A stretch of 8,740 nt of DNA, taken from Acidobacteriota bacterium (lineage in GTDB: Bacteria; Acidobacteriota; Terriglobia; Terriglobales; Acidobacteriaceae). The position numbers were made by a program, and so were the translations under genes. A model generated the notes under the pieces. The model was not told where the DNA came from, searched no databases, and saw only the letters and a program-made list of their open reading frames with translations. The stretch is from the NCBI GenBank assembly GCA_021846065.1, contig JAJZCP010000050.1, positions 1-8,740 on the forward strand, read 5' to 3'. Each line of letters begins with the position of its first letter. Within the stretch, counting starts at the first letter, position 1. Shown here in pieces: positions 1 to 6,445 of the stretch.

Positions 1-1
1 T

Positions 2-244
2 TCCGGGGATGGTACGCAGCCAGCTTTTACGGCCGACACGTCGAATGTAACCAACGGCCGCATCTATGAGGCCAATACCGCGAAAAGTCCAGGCGCAAAA
101 ACTTCGGCGAAGCTCGACTTTACCCACGCCGACATGGCCGACACGCAGACGCTGAACGTGATTTTGTGGCGGGATGCAATGGGCGGCAAGCCCCTGCCGC
201 CGCAGATGCGCGCTGCATGCTGCCGCGGCGGGTCCACGCATTGA
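2..244 (+). CDS. C-terminal fragment of a probable YncE-like/alkaline phosphatase superfamily phosphoesterase
   Basis: The reading frame is open from the window edge and ends at TGA 242-244, giving 80 residues without a start, so the gene begins to the left of the window. The fragment contains NTAKSPGAKTSAKLDF, then HADMADTQTLNVILWRDAMG, then a proline-rich end (GKPLPPQM). From memory this pattern (acidic helix, LN-x-ILW-x-x-x-x-G, then short prolines) matches the C-terminal tail of large secreted phosphoesterases that join a YncE-type beta-propeller to an alkaline-phosphatase-superfamily domain; these are common in Acidobacteriota. No catalytic residue is visible because the catalytic domain lies outside. 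The last dozen residues (MRAACCRGGSTH) look unrelated to the family and may be a variable tail. It converges with the photolyase gene, 34 bp away, and I see no terminator hairpin in that gap. The frame is well supported; the family call is tentative. Confidence 0.5.
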   Translation, partial: SGDGTQPAFTADTSNVTNGRIYEANTAKSPGAKTSAKLDFTHADMADTQTLNVILWRDAMGGKPLPPQMRAACCRGGSTH

Positions 245-278
245 AACACTGCAGGGTGCTAGATTTTCGCCTGGCGCA

Positions 279-1748
279 TCACCACAGCTTGCCCGTCCGG
301 GCCTGCTCCGTGACCATCTGGATGTAGGCCTTGGAGTCAAATTTTTTACCGGTGGAACCGCCGGACATGTAGCGGATTTTGCCAAAGATGGGCCGGTCAA
401 ACCAGGGCCGGTCATGTTTGCCGGCGATGGCCCATGCGATGCCCGCATAGCCGTTGGGGTCGCGGCCATCCAGCTCGTACTTGTCGTTCAAAGCCACCGC
501 GTGCTGAAATGCAGCCGCGGGATCGCTCGACCACTCTAAAATCTTTTTCGCCCAGTACATGCGCATGTAGTTGTGCATCCATCCGTAGCGGACCATCTGG
601 ATTTGCGATGCGTTCCAGAGCTCGTCGTAGGTCTCGCCACGTTCAAGCTGTGCCAGCGTGTAGGCGGGCTCGCGCTTGTCGCCGGCATGTTCGGCGAGTG
701 TCTGGGCGGCCCATGGCTCGGCGCATTCCACGGAGTCATAAGTCGGCGTGTACTTGACGAAGTTGACCGCCAGTTCCCGCCAGATGATGAGCTCATTGAA
801 GTAGGAGTCGCGCGCCTTGGCCAGGTGCGGCGAGTCCTTCACCGCATCGTTTACAGCAAGCGCTATCTCCAGCGGCCCAATGTGGCCAAAGTGCAGGTAG
901 GGCGACATGCGGCTGGTGCCGTCCAGCTGCGGCTGGTTGCGGGCCGTGTCATAGTGCGGCAGCACATTGCGCACAAAGTGCTTCAGACGCGCGCGCGCCG
1001 CATGGGCGCCGCCCTTGAAGCTCTCAACCGGTTCCACGCTGCGGTCAAAATTTTTCCAACCCGCGGTGATGTCGTCCCGCACCGGGTAGCTGGCGAAATT
1101 TTTCGGCCGCTTCCATGCGTGCTTTGCAGAAGTGTTTGTGTGTGCTACCAGAAAATCCGGCAGCAGCTTGTACAGCCGGGGACGCAGCACATAGGCCGCA
1201 TACTGCGCTTTGCCGAACAGCTTGCTGGGCACGATCACGTCCGCATCGACGGTCCAGAAGGGAATTTTGACGCGGCGGGCCATCACCTGCCGCCAGCGCT
1301 CGGGCTCACGGCACGGGTTTTCATCGCCGATCAGGATGGCGGCGTCTACTTCATCGAGCAGCTGCTCCAGGGAGTTGTCCGGCGGCCGTCGGACGATGAA
1401 AGAAATATTGCGTTCCGCAAGGTCTTCCTCAATGTCGCAGAGGCCCTGATTCAGGAAGACGTAGTGCCGGAGATTGGCATTGGGAAAATTTGAAATTGCT
1501 GAAAAGTAGACGAGCAGCGGCAGGCCCAGCTCATTCGCCAGATGGACCGCGCAATCGACAGCCGCATTGTTGCGGCCCCGCTCGGCACGCTGCATCCAGT
1601 ACAGAACGCACTTGCCGTCTGGTTTCGGAACGCCGGCGCGGCGGACAGTAACGCGCGGATCTGCGGCAATCGTCTGCAGGGCGGCGGGCAGGCCTTTAAG
1701 AGCGGCTTCGGTGTCGGGAGGCGCAGCGGGCGCTCGATCACTGGACAT
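279..1748 (-). CDS. phrB: Class II cyclobutane pyrimidine dimer photolyase (deoxyribodipyrimidine photo-lyase)
   Basis: This light-driven flavoenzyme splits cyclobutane pyrimidine dimers in UV-damaged DNA. The start chosen gives 489 residues; an ATG 45 bp upstream (at 1793) would give 504, and neither has a clear Shine-Dalgarno sequence. An antenna-type Rossmann domain begins near residue 46 (CVLYWMQRAERGRNNAA). The FAD/DNA-binding helical domain carries SRMSPYLHFGHIGP (about 279-292), FNELIIWRELAVNF (317-330) and ELDGRDPNGYAGIAWAIAGK (425-444). These motifs are diagnostic of class II enzymes (plants, animals, Methanosarcina, some bacteria), not of the E. coli class I enzyme. Tryptophans 378, 399 and 406 keep the 21- and 7-residue spacing of the class II electron-transfer triad (W360/W381/W388 in Methanosarcina mazei, from memory). 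The sequence before residue 46 is a low-complexity Ala/Pro-rich extension. The protein is intact and probably cytoplasmic. The gene is transcribed alone, divergent from the secreted-protein gene across a 164-bp gap. Confidence 0.95.
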   Translation of the reverse strand: MSSDRAPAAPPDTEAALKGLPAALQTIAADPRVTVRRAGVPKPDGKCVLYWMQRAERGRNNAAVDCAVHLANELGLPLLVYFSAISNFPNANLRHYVFLNQGLCDIEEDLAERNISFIVRRPPDNSLEQLLDEVDAAILIGDENPCREPERWRQVMARRVKIPFWTVDADVIVPSKLFGKAQYAAYVLRPRLYKLLPDFLVAHTNTSAKHAWKRPKNFASYPVRDDITAGWKNFDRSVEPVESFKGGAHAARARLKHFVRNVLPHYDTARNQPQLDGTSRMSPYLHFGHIGPLEIALAVNDAVKDSPHLAKARDSYFNELIIWRELAVNFVKYTPTYDSVECAEPWAAQTLAEHAGDKREPAYTLAQLERGETYDELWNASQIQMVRYGWMHNYMRMYWAKKILEWSSDPAAAFQHAVALNDKYELDGRDPNGYAGIAWAIAGKHDRPWFDRPIFGKIRYMSGGSTGKKFDSKAYIQMVTEQARTGKLW

Positions 1749-1912
1749 TTGCGCAGTGTATCGAAGCGCGGGCGCCAGACGCCCGGGTGACATTCACCGC
1801 GTCGAAAATCGCCGCAGGCAAGAGAAGGCCGTGCATTGTGCGGACCCGGAACTCGGGCGGCGCGGTCAGCGTCCGCTTCTGCGATATTTTCTGCATCCTA
1901 TTGTCCGAGTCG

Positions 1913-2716
1913 ATGCGCACACCCCTTCCATTATTTGCCGCAGGCGTCGCGCTTTGGGCGCTGACGATCTTTTTTGCGCGGTCCGCTGTCGCGCAGAATA
2001 TGCCGGTCCTCTATCCGGAAGGCGTCAGCCGCGGGCTGGCGACGCTGAGTACATCCGAAGGCAAGATTATTGCTTCCGGCGATATGCGCCAGCTTGTCCG
2101 AAAAAACGGTGTGGTCGAGGCGTGGCTCGTCTTTCATTTCGCAGACGGATCGATCGACTCCGACCACACCCTGTTTACGCAGAACGGACGGTTTCATCTG
2201 GTCCGCGATCATCATATCCAGCGTGGAAAATCCTTTCCGCAAGCGCAGGATGTGCTTGTCGACGTGCCAGCAGGTACCGTGCGCGAAGTCGTCGTGGACG
2301 GTAAGGGCCGCAGGGTGAAGACCCGGCATCTTTCGCTGCCGGCAAATATTGCCAACGGAATGCTGACCACGGCGCTCAAGAACATGCCCCCTGCGGCGCA
2401 GGAGGCGGACGTCACCTATTACAGCGATGGACGGCTCGTGCGGCTGGCGATCTTTCAGGCAGGGGCGGAGAAGGTCTGGGTTGGACCACGGCCGCTGCGG
2501 GCCAGGTGTTACCGCGTCAAAATCAAAATTGGTGGAATTGCAGGGGTGGTCGCGCCGCTCATCGGCAAACAGCCGCAGGATGTGCTTGCCTGGTATCTGG
2601 AAGGGAATCCACCGCTGATGCTGCGCATCGACAGCCAGCTTTATAACCAGGGGCCGGTCTGGCGGTTTCAACTGGCCGGGCCGTCGTGGCAGCCCGTCAC
2701 CACGTCCGCCCGGTAG
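1913..2716 (+). CDS. Secreted protein of unknown function with N-terminal signal peptide
   Basis: I do not recognise a named function. The ATG at 1913 is preferred over an upstream GTG at 1787 because it places a classic Sec signal peptide at the N-terminus: Met-Arg, a hydrophobic core (about residues 6-21), then ARSAVA before Gln28, a typical signal peptidase I site. No strong Shine-Dalgarno precedes it. The mature part (about 240 residues) is mostly predicted beta: repeated strand-like segments such as VVEAWLVFHFADGS, GRFHLVRDHHIQRG and VREVVVDGKG, then an alpha segment (LPANIANGMLTTALKNMPP, about 142-160). A C-terminal block, GGIAGVVAPLIGKQPQDVLA (207-226), leads to YNQGPVWRFQLAGPSW (244-259). 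This order resembles a conserved hypothetical family I associate with Acidobacteriota and loosely with DUF3108-like periplasmic beta proteins; that likeness is a memory-based inference. There is no transmembrane segment after the signal and no lipobox, so it is likely periplasmic or exported. It is monocistronic and ends 5 bp from the convergent peptidase gene. Confidence 0.8.
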   Translation: MRTPLPLFAAGVALWALTIFFARSAVAQNMPVLYPEGVSRGLATLSTSEGKIIASGDMRQLVRKNGVVEAWLVFHFADGSIDSDHTLFTQNGRFHLVRDHHIQRGKSFPQAQDVLVDVPAGTVREVVVDGKGRRVKTRHLSLPANIANGMLTTALKNMPPAAQEADVTYYSDGRLVRLAIFQAGAEKVWVGPRPLRARCYRVKIKIGGIAGVVAPLIGKQPQDVLAWYLEGNPPLMLRIDSQLYNQGPVWRFQLAGPSWQPVTTSAR

Positions 2717-2721
2717 AGCTG

Positions 2722-3879
2722 TTAAAGAGCCTGCGCCTGGATCATGGCTGCCAGCAATGCTGTGCGCGGCACCAGGGAGTCAAGCTGGATCGACTCGTGC
2801 GCCGCGTGCGCGCCCTCACCACACGCGCCCATGCCGTCGAGCGTAGGAATACCCAGCGCGGCGGTAAAATTGCCGTCCGATCCACCGCCCGTGCCGGCTT
2901 CCTCGAGCGCAATCCCCAGTTCCGCAGCCAGTTGCTGCGCCTGCCGGAATAAGGCCGCGATGGCTGGCGTATGTTCCATGGGCGGACGGTTGATGCCGCC
3001 CGTGACGGTCAGCTTGCACGCGCGGTTGCTGGCCCCCAGCGCGTGAAACATGCGGTCAACGCGCACGGCATCTTTCCGGCGCGCGATGCGTACATCCACT
3101 TCAGCTTCAGCCTGTGCTGCCACCACATTGGCGCGCGTTCCACCGCGGATCACACCGGGATTTACCGTCAGCCCGGTCTTCAGATCGGTAAAGCCAGCCA
3201 CGCGCGTCAGCAGCCGCGCCAGTTCCAGAACCGCGGAGTGACCTTTTTCAAAATCGACGCCGCTATGGGCCGCCACGCCCTGCACCTGCAGGGTGTAATC
3301 GCCCACGCCCTTGCGGGCGGTTTTGTACGCTCCCTGCGGACCCTGCGCTGGCTCCAGCACAAAGACGGCGGCGCAGTCTTTCGCCAGCTTTTCAGTGAAT
3401 GGCCGGGAAACCGGACTGCCCACCTCCTCGTCGGAGTTCAGCAGCACGATGACGGGGGGATGCGGCGCTCCGGTGGTGCGCAGAGCAGCCAATGCATGCA
3501 GCGCCATTACAACGCCAGCCTTCATGTCGAATACGCCTGGCCCGCAGATGCGATTTCTGGCGCGGCGGTACGGCATCCTGGTCAGCGTTCCGGTGGGCCA
3601 CACGGTGTCGAGATGGCCCAGCAGCAGGACAGGCGCCGCCTGCTTGCGCACAGCACGACCGGGAAAGCGCAGCTCCAGCAAATCTCCAAACTGCTTTTGC
3701 CGGTGCCGCCGGGTTTTTGCACCGAGCGCCTGAAACCATCCGGCCGTCAGGCTGGCGGCGGCGTCCACACCAGCTTTGTCCTCGGTGGGAGATTCCGTCT
3801 TTACGAGCTGCTCCAGATGCTGCAGCAAATGCGGAAGGCGCGTATGAACGGCACGTGACAGCGCGTGAATCGGCTGCAT
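2722..3879 (-). CDS. M20-family metallopeptidase, carboxypeptidase G2-like (glutamate carboxypeptidase)
   Basis: This 385-residue di-zinc hydrolase is expected to remove a C-terminal amino acid, typically glutamate, from a small peptide or folate-like substrate. Visible metal and catalytic residues are H89 in GHLDTVWP (with D91), D118 in GPGVFDMKAG, E151/E152 in NSDEEVGSP, E176 in LEPAQG and H361 in HAAHES. The spacings H-29-D, E-24-E and E-185-H equal those I recall for Pseudomonas carboxypeptidase G2 (H112, D141, E175/E176, E200, H385). The dimerisation (lid) domain is present (about 190-300, with VAAHSG and GGTRANVVAAQAEAEVDVRI). Unlike Pseudomonas CPG2 there is no signal peptide, so it is probably cytoplasmic. 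The ATG at 3879 was chosen because GAGGGAG lies about 12 nt upstream and the family domain begins soon after; longer starts (ATG 3918, TTG 3927) lack a ribosome-binding site. It is divergent from lpxC-folK-CADD. Substrate is not determined by sequence; other M20 dipeptidase roles are possible. Confidence 0.88.
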   Translation of the reverse strand: MQPIHALSRAVHTRLPHLLQHLEQLVKTESPTEDKAGVDAAASLTAGWFQALGAKTRRHRQKQFGDLLELRFPGRAVRKQAAPVLLLGHLDTVWPTGTLTRMPYRRARNRICGPGVFDMKAGVVMALHALAALRTTGAPHPPVIVLLNSDEEVGSPVSRPFTEKLAKDCAAVFVLEPAQGPQGAYKTARKGVGDYTLQVQGVAAHSGVDFEKGHSAVLELARLLTRVAGFTDLKTGLTVNPGVIRGGTRANVVAAQAEAEVDVRIARRKDAVRVDRMFHALGASNRACKLTVTGGINRPPMEHTPAIAALFRQAQQLAAELGIALEEAGTGGGSDGNFTAALGIPTLDGMGACGEGAHAAHESIQLDSLVPRTALLAAMIQAQAL

Positions 3880-3890
3880 TTTTGACACAG

Positions 3891-3898
3891 TCTCCCTC
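3891..3898 (-). promoter_or_regulatory. Ribosome-binding site of the M20 peptidase gene
   Basis: On the minus strand the sequence reads GAGGGAGA, 11-12 nt before the ATG at 3879. The spacing is slightly long, but this is the only purine-rich anti-Shine-Dalgarno match near any candidate start, so it decides in favour of the 385-residue form. Confidence 0.5.
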
Positions 3899-4065
3899 AA
3901 AACCGTCCCCCGGTGCATCGCGAACAACCATTACTTTACTCTTCCGGGTGTGCGTCCCGCGCCACGCGCTGTGGCAAATATGCAACATGCAGGAAAGCCC
4001 CCACCGCCCGTAAGATAGCGGACATCAGACGTTTGCGGGTATTTGGGGGATCTATTCCGCGCGAC

Positions 4066-4968
4066 TTGCAGTTCGAACACACGATCGCGGCTCCGGTGGA
4101 ATTTACCGGTGTCGGGCTCCACAGCGGGGCCCCGGTTCGTCTGATGCTGCGGCCTGCCACCGCCGGCGCCGGCGTCATCTTCCGCCGCACCGACCTCGAT
4201 AATTTTGAAATTCCTGCAAACAGCCGCAACGTCGCCAAGGTGAGCTACGCCACCAGTCTGATGCGCCAGGGCGTGCTGATTTCGACTACCGAGCATCTGC
4301 TCTCCGCGCTGGTCGGTTATGGCGTGGACAATGTACTGGTCGAACTGGATAATCTGGAGCTGCCGATTCTGGATGGCAGCGCGCAGCCCTATATTGAGGC
4401 GTTTCGCAGCATTGGACTGCGCCAGCAGCGCCGCCGGCGGGAATATCTGCGGGTGCGGCAGCCAATTGAAGTTCGTGATGGCAGCAAATTTATCGGTCTT
4501 TATCCAGGGGAAGGCTTCAGCATTCAATATGCCATCGACTTTCCGCCGCCCATCGGACGCCAGTCGCTCGAGCTGGAGTTGAGCAGTACGGGCTATGCGG
4601 CGGAGCTGGCCGCAGCCCGCACCTTTGGTTTCCGGAAAGATGAACAGATGCTGCGCGACATGGGGCTGATCCGCGGCGCGTCCGAGCAGAATGCCATCAT
4701 CCTGACCCATACCGGTGTGCAAAACGGTCCGCTGCGCATGGAACGGGAATTTGTCCGGCACAAGGTGCTGGATCTTATCGGCGATCTGGCGCTGGCGGGC
4801 CATCGCATCCAGGGCCGCGTGGTGGCAGAACGCGCCGGTCACGCCATGCACACCGCGCTGGTGTCGCGTCTGCTGCAAAATCGCTCGGCGTGGGAGCTGG
4901 TGCATGCGCCGGCAGACCATGCTCCCGCCGCGATCGCAGCACCGCTGACCGCGGCGCACGCCTCCTGA
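4066..4968 (+). CDS. lpxC: UDP-3-O-acyl-N-acetylglucosamine deacetylase (lipid A synthesis)
   Basis: LpxC is the zinc deacetylase that catalyses the committed step of lipid A synthesis in the cytoplasm. The 300-residue product matches the usual length (305 in E. coli). The N-terminal domain has TGVGLHSG (14-21), STTEHLLSAL (73-82) and LPILDGSAQPYIEA (99-112). The C-terminal domain has AARTFGF (183-189), EFVRHKVLDLIGDLALAGH (228-246) and ERAGHAMH (255-262). E76/H77, H232, D236 and H259 correspond to the catalytic glutamate, zinc ligands and catalytic histidine of E. coli (E78, H79, H238, D242, H265). No in-frame ATG lies upstream of the conserved core. The TTG at 4066 puts GVGLH at residues 15-19, exactly as in E. 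coli, so I chose it; GGGGGA lies 15 nt upstream, which is long. Alternatives are TTG 4033 or GTG 3913. The gene is followed after 3 nt by folK, so the two are surely co-transcribed. Confidence 0.95.
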   Translation: MQFEHTIAAPVEFTGVGLHSGAPVRLMLRPATAGAGVIFRRTDLDNFEIPANSRNVAKVSYATSLMRQGVLISTTEHLLSALVGYGVDNVLVELDNLELPILDGSAQPYIEAFRSIGLRQQRRRREYLRVRQPIEVRDGSKFIGLYPGEGFSIQYAIDFPPPIGRQSLELELSSTGYAAELAAARTFGFRKDEQMLRDMGLIRGASEQNAIILTHTGVQNGPLRMEREFVRHKVLDLIGDLALAGHRIQGRVVAERAGHAMHTALVSRLLQNRSAWELVHAPADHAPAAIAAPLTAAHAS

Positions 4969-4971
4969 GAC

Positions 4972-5493
4972 ATGACGCCGCCGTACACCGCGTATCTGGG
5001 ACTGGGCTCAAATCTTGGAGATCGCGAAAATAATCTGCAGACAGCATTGGCCCGGTTGCGGGCGCTGGGCGTCGTTCGCGCCGTCTCCCGCATTTACGAA
5101 ACGTCCCCGGTCGGCCTTATCGCCCAGCCAGATTTTCTGAATGCTGCTGCGATTCTTGAAACATCGCTGGATCCGCAGGCGTTACTGGACGCGATGCTCG
5201 ACGTTGAGCGCAGCCTGGGGCGCGACCGCAGGCACGCCGTTCCCAAGGGTCCGCGAACCCTCGATCTGGACTTGCTGGATTACGACGGCCAGCTGCTGAA
5301 GACGCCGCGCCTCACGCTGCCGCATCCTGAGCTGGCGAGTCGCGCATTTGTACTGGCTCCGCTGGTGGAGATTGCGCCGGACTGGAGGCATCCGGTTACG
5401 CGCCAGACTGCGGTGGAGTTGTTGCGTGTGCTGGCTGGGAGTTCGCCGGAGCAAACAGTGCGGCTGCTGCAACCGGCGTATCGCTCGCTTTGA
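4972..5493 (+). CDS. folK: 2-amino-4-hydroxy-6-hydroxymethyldihydropteridine diphosphokinase (HPPK)
   Basis: HPPK transfers pyrophosphate from ATP to 6-hydroxymethyl-7,8-dihydropterin, making the substrate that dihydropteroate synthase joins to p-aminobenzoate in folate synthesis. The 173-residue protein has all family blocks: YLGLGSNLGD (8-17), YETSPVG (42-48), DFLNAA (54-59), ERSLGRDRR (79-87), GPRTLDLDLL (93-102) with the Mg-binding aspartates D97 and D99 (D95/D97 in E. coli), and LPHPELASRAFVLAPLVEIA (116-135). The length is normal for a single-domain HPPK; no FolB or FolP domain is fused. The ATG lies 3 nt after the lpxC stop without a clear Shine-Dalgarno of its own, which suggests translational coupling to lpxC. 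The CADD-family gene follows 75 bp later in the same direction. Confidence 0.96.
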   Translation: MTPPYTAYLGLGSNLGDRENNLQTALARLRALGVVRAVSRIYETSPVGLIAQPDFLNAAAILETSLDPQALLDAMLDVERSLGRDRRHAVPKGPRTLDLDLLDYDGQLLKTPRLTLPHPELASRAFVLAPLVEIAPDWRHPVTRQTAVELLRVLAGSSPEQTVRLLQPAYRSL

Positions 5494-5554
5494 GCGCATA
5501 GGCCCTCTTCGGATACAGTGACCTATATCCAGGCTGCCGCCACTTTTGCTCGCC

Positions 5555-5562
5555 GGAGGGAG
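5555..5562 (+). promoter_or_regulatory. Strong Shine-Dalgarno of the CADD-family gene
   Basis: GGAGGGAG sits 6 nt before the ATG at 5569, the best ribosome-binding site in the window. It fixes the start at 5569 and rules out the GTG 51 bp upstream, which lies within the folK-CADD gap. In contrast to folK, this gene appears to recruit ribosomes independently. Confidence 0.8.
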
Positions 5563-5568
5563 ATTCTG

Positions 5569-6267
5569 ATGTTTGATCGTGAAGAGTTTTTTAAAGAACT
5601 GGATGCCCGCATCGCGCGGTACGATCTGTTGACGCATCCGTACTATCGCGCCTGGTCAGCCGGGGAGCTGACCCGTAACGATCTGCGGGAGTACGCCGGC
5701 GAGTACTGGGCCCATGTGTCAGCGTTTCCCACGTATCTAAGCGCGCTGCACGCCAGTCTGCAGGATGCGGAGCTGCGGCGCACCGTGCTGCGCAATCTTG
5801 CCGATGAAGAGGGAATCGACGCGCCCGGCGGCCGGCCGCACAGCGATCTTTGGATGGATTTTGCGCGCGGTATGGGCGCCAGCGACACTGAGGTTCGTAC
5901 CCGGAAGCTGCAACCAGAGACCCTGGCCCTGATCGCGCAATTCCGCTCGCTGATGACGCAGAACACCGCCGCGGCGCTGGCCGCACTGTATGCGTATGAG
6001 TCGCAGGTGCCGCGCATTGCGGCGGAGAAGGCCGCCGGACTGCGCGCGCATTATGGCGCGGATGACGCGACCTGCCGCTACTTCACACTGCATCGCACGG
6101 CCGACGTGCATCATGCCGCGGTATGGAAGGGCGCGTTGGCGGACCAGGTAGCCGCCGCACCGGAGCACGCCGACCAGGCGCTCACCGCCGCTGAAACGGC
6201 CGCGCGTGCCTTGTGGACGGCGCTTGATGGCATCGAGCGGGAGAGGCTGGCACGGGTGGCCAACTAG
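5569..6267 (+). CDS. CADD-family di-iron protein, probable self-sacrificing p-aminobenzoate synthase
   Basis: The 232-residue, mostly helical protein belongs to the heme-oxygenase-like di-iron (TenA/PqqC-fold) superfamily and matches the CADD family named for Chlamydia protein CT610. Family blocks are HPYYRAWSAGELT (23-35), YAGEYWAHVSAFPTYLSALH (42-61), LADEEG (77-82), AALYAYESQVPRIAAEK (138-154) and YFTLHRTADVHHAAVW (171-186). Likely iron ligands are E81, H91, E144, H175, D179 and H182; from memory CADD uses E81, H88, E142, H174, D178 and H181. Y26 aligns with the sacrificed tyrosine Y27, Y42 with Y43, and K154 with the amino-donor lysine K152 of CADD. If active, the protein would cut pABA out of its own tyrosine side chain using oxygen, feeding folate synthesis. 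Its place directly after folK supports this. H91 sits three residues further from E81 than in CADD, so there is a small insertion in that loop. PqqC or TenA function is less likely. Confidence 0.88.
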   Translation: MFDREEFFKELDARIARYDLLTHPYYRAWSAGELTRNDLREYAGEYWAHVSAFPTYLSALHASLQDAELRRTVLRNLADEEGIDAPGGRPHSDLWMDFARGMGASDTEVRTRKLQPETLALIAQFRSLMTQNTAAALAALYAYESQVPRIAAEKAAGLRAHYGADDATCRYFTLHRTADVHHAAVWKGALADQVAAAPEHADQALTAAETAARALWTALDGIERERLARVAN

Positions 6268-6276
6268 CGGACTGTG

Positions 6277-6400
6277 CAAAGACAGAAGCAGATTCCCTCC
6301 GGGAATGACAGCAAGAAGAACAAAGACAAAAGCAGATTCCCATTCGGGAATGACGGCAAGAAAAGCACGGGCAAAACAGATTCCCTTCGGGAATATCGGC
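6277..6400 (+). repeat. Tandem palindromic repeat, 44-bp period, about three copies
   Basis: Three direct copies of a small palindromic element begin at 6287, 6331 and 6375, exactly 44 bp apart. Each has the core ATTCCC, a 3-4 nt loop, GGGAAT; copies 1 and 2 are followed by GAC-R-GCAAGAA and preceded by CAAAGACA (6277 and 6321). Copy 3 has diverged downstream (ATATCGGC). The loop varies (TCC, ATTC, TTC), while the stems are conserved, as expected of a structured REP-like element. The block begins 9 bp after the CADD stop codon, so it would lie in the 3' part of that transcript. I recall similar ATTCCC-GGGAATGAC intergenic repeats in acidobacterial genomes, but cannot check that here. Confidence 0.8.
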
Positions 6401-6408
6401 CTAAAAAA

Positions 6409-6437
6409 GACTCCCTGCGGGTATCGCCGCAGGGAGT
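6409..6437. terminator. Bidirectional intrinsic terminator between the CADD gene and ahcY
   Basis: ACTCCCTGCGG (6410-6420) and CCGCAGGGAGT (6427-6437) form a perfect 11-bp GC-rich stem with a 6-nt loop; a G-U pair can extend it to 6409/6438. On the minus strand it is followed at once by C and then six T residues (complement of A6403-6408), the classic form for the end of the ahcY transcript, about 75 bp past the ahcY stop. On the plus strand a weaker T-rich tract follows (TTGCTTTTGC, from 6438), so it may also end the lpxC-folk-CADD transcript. It lies exactly between the two convergent genes. Confidence 0.85.
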
Positions 6438-6445
6438 TTGCTTTT

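Noticed and set aside
573..1493. 306-codon plus-strand frame inside the photolyase gene
   Set aside because: It lies opposite a complete class II photolyase with all motifs; the composition and lack of domains mark it as a shadow.
1769..1785. Hairpin CGGGCG-loop-CGCCCG upstream of the photolyase start as a terminator or operator
   Set aside because: It is a 6-bp stem in very GC-rich DNA, without a T-run, and lies inside the coding region if the ATG at 1793 is used.
2971..3858. 295-codon plus-strand frame opposite the M20 peptidase
   Set aside because: The M20 reading has all zinc ligands at CPG2 spacing; the antisense frame has no family features.
3880..4065. Sigma70 promoters in the divergent M20-lpxC region
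   Set aside because: TTGACA occurs at 3882-3887 but has no -10 box at a suitable distance, and AT-rich hexamers elsewhere have no partner; nothing is strong enough to call.
3931..4959. Long open frame (342 codons) on the minus strand opposite lpxC
   Set aside because: It is an antisense shadow of lpxC in GC-rich DNA. LpxC has every family motif, while the antisense product has no recognisable domain.
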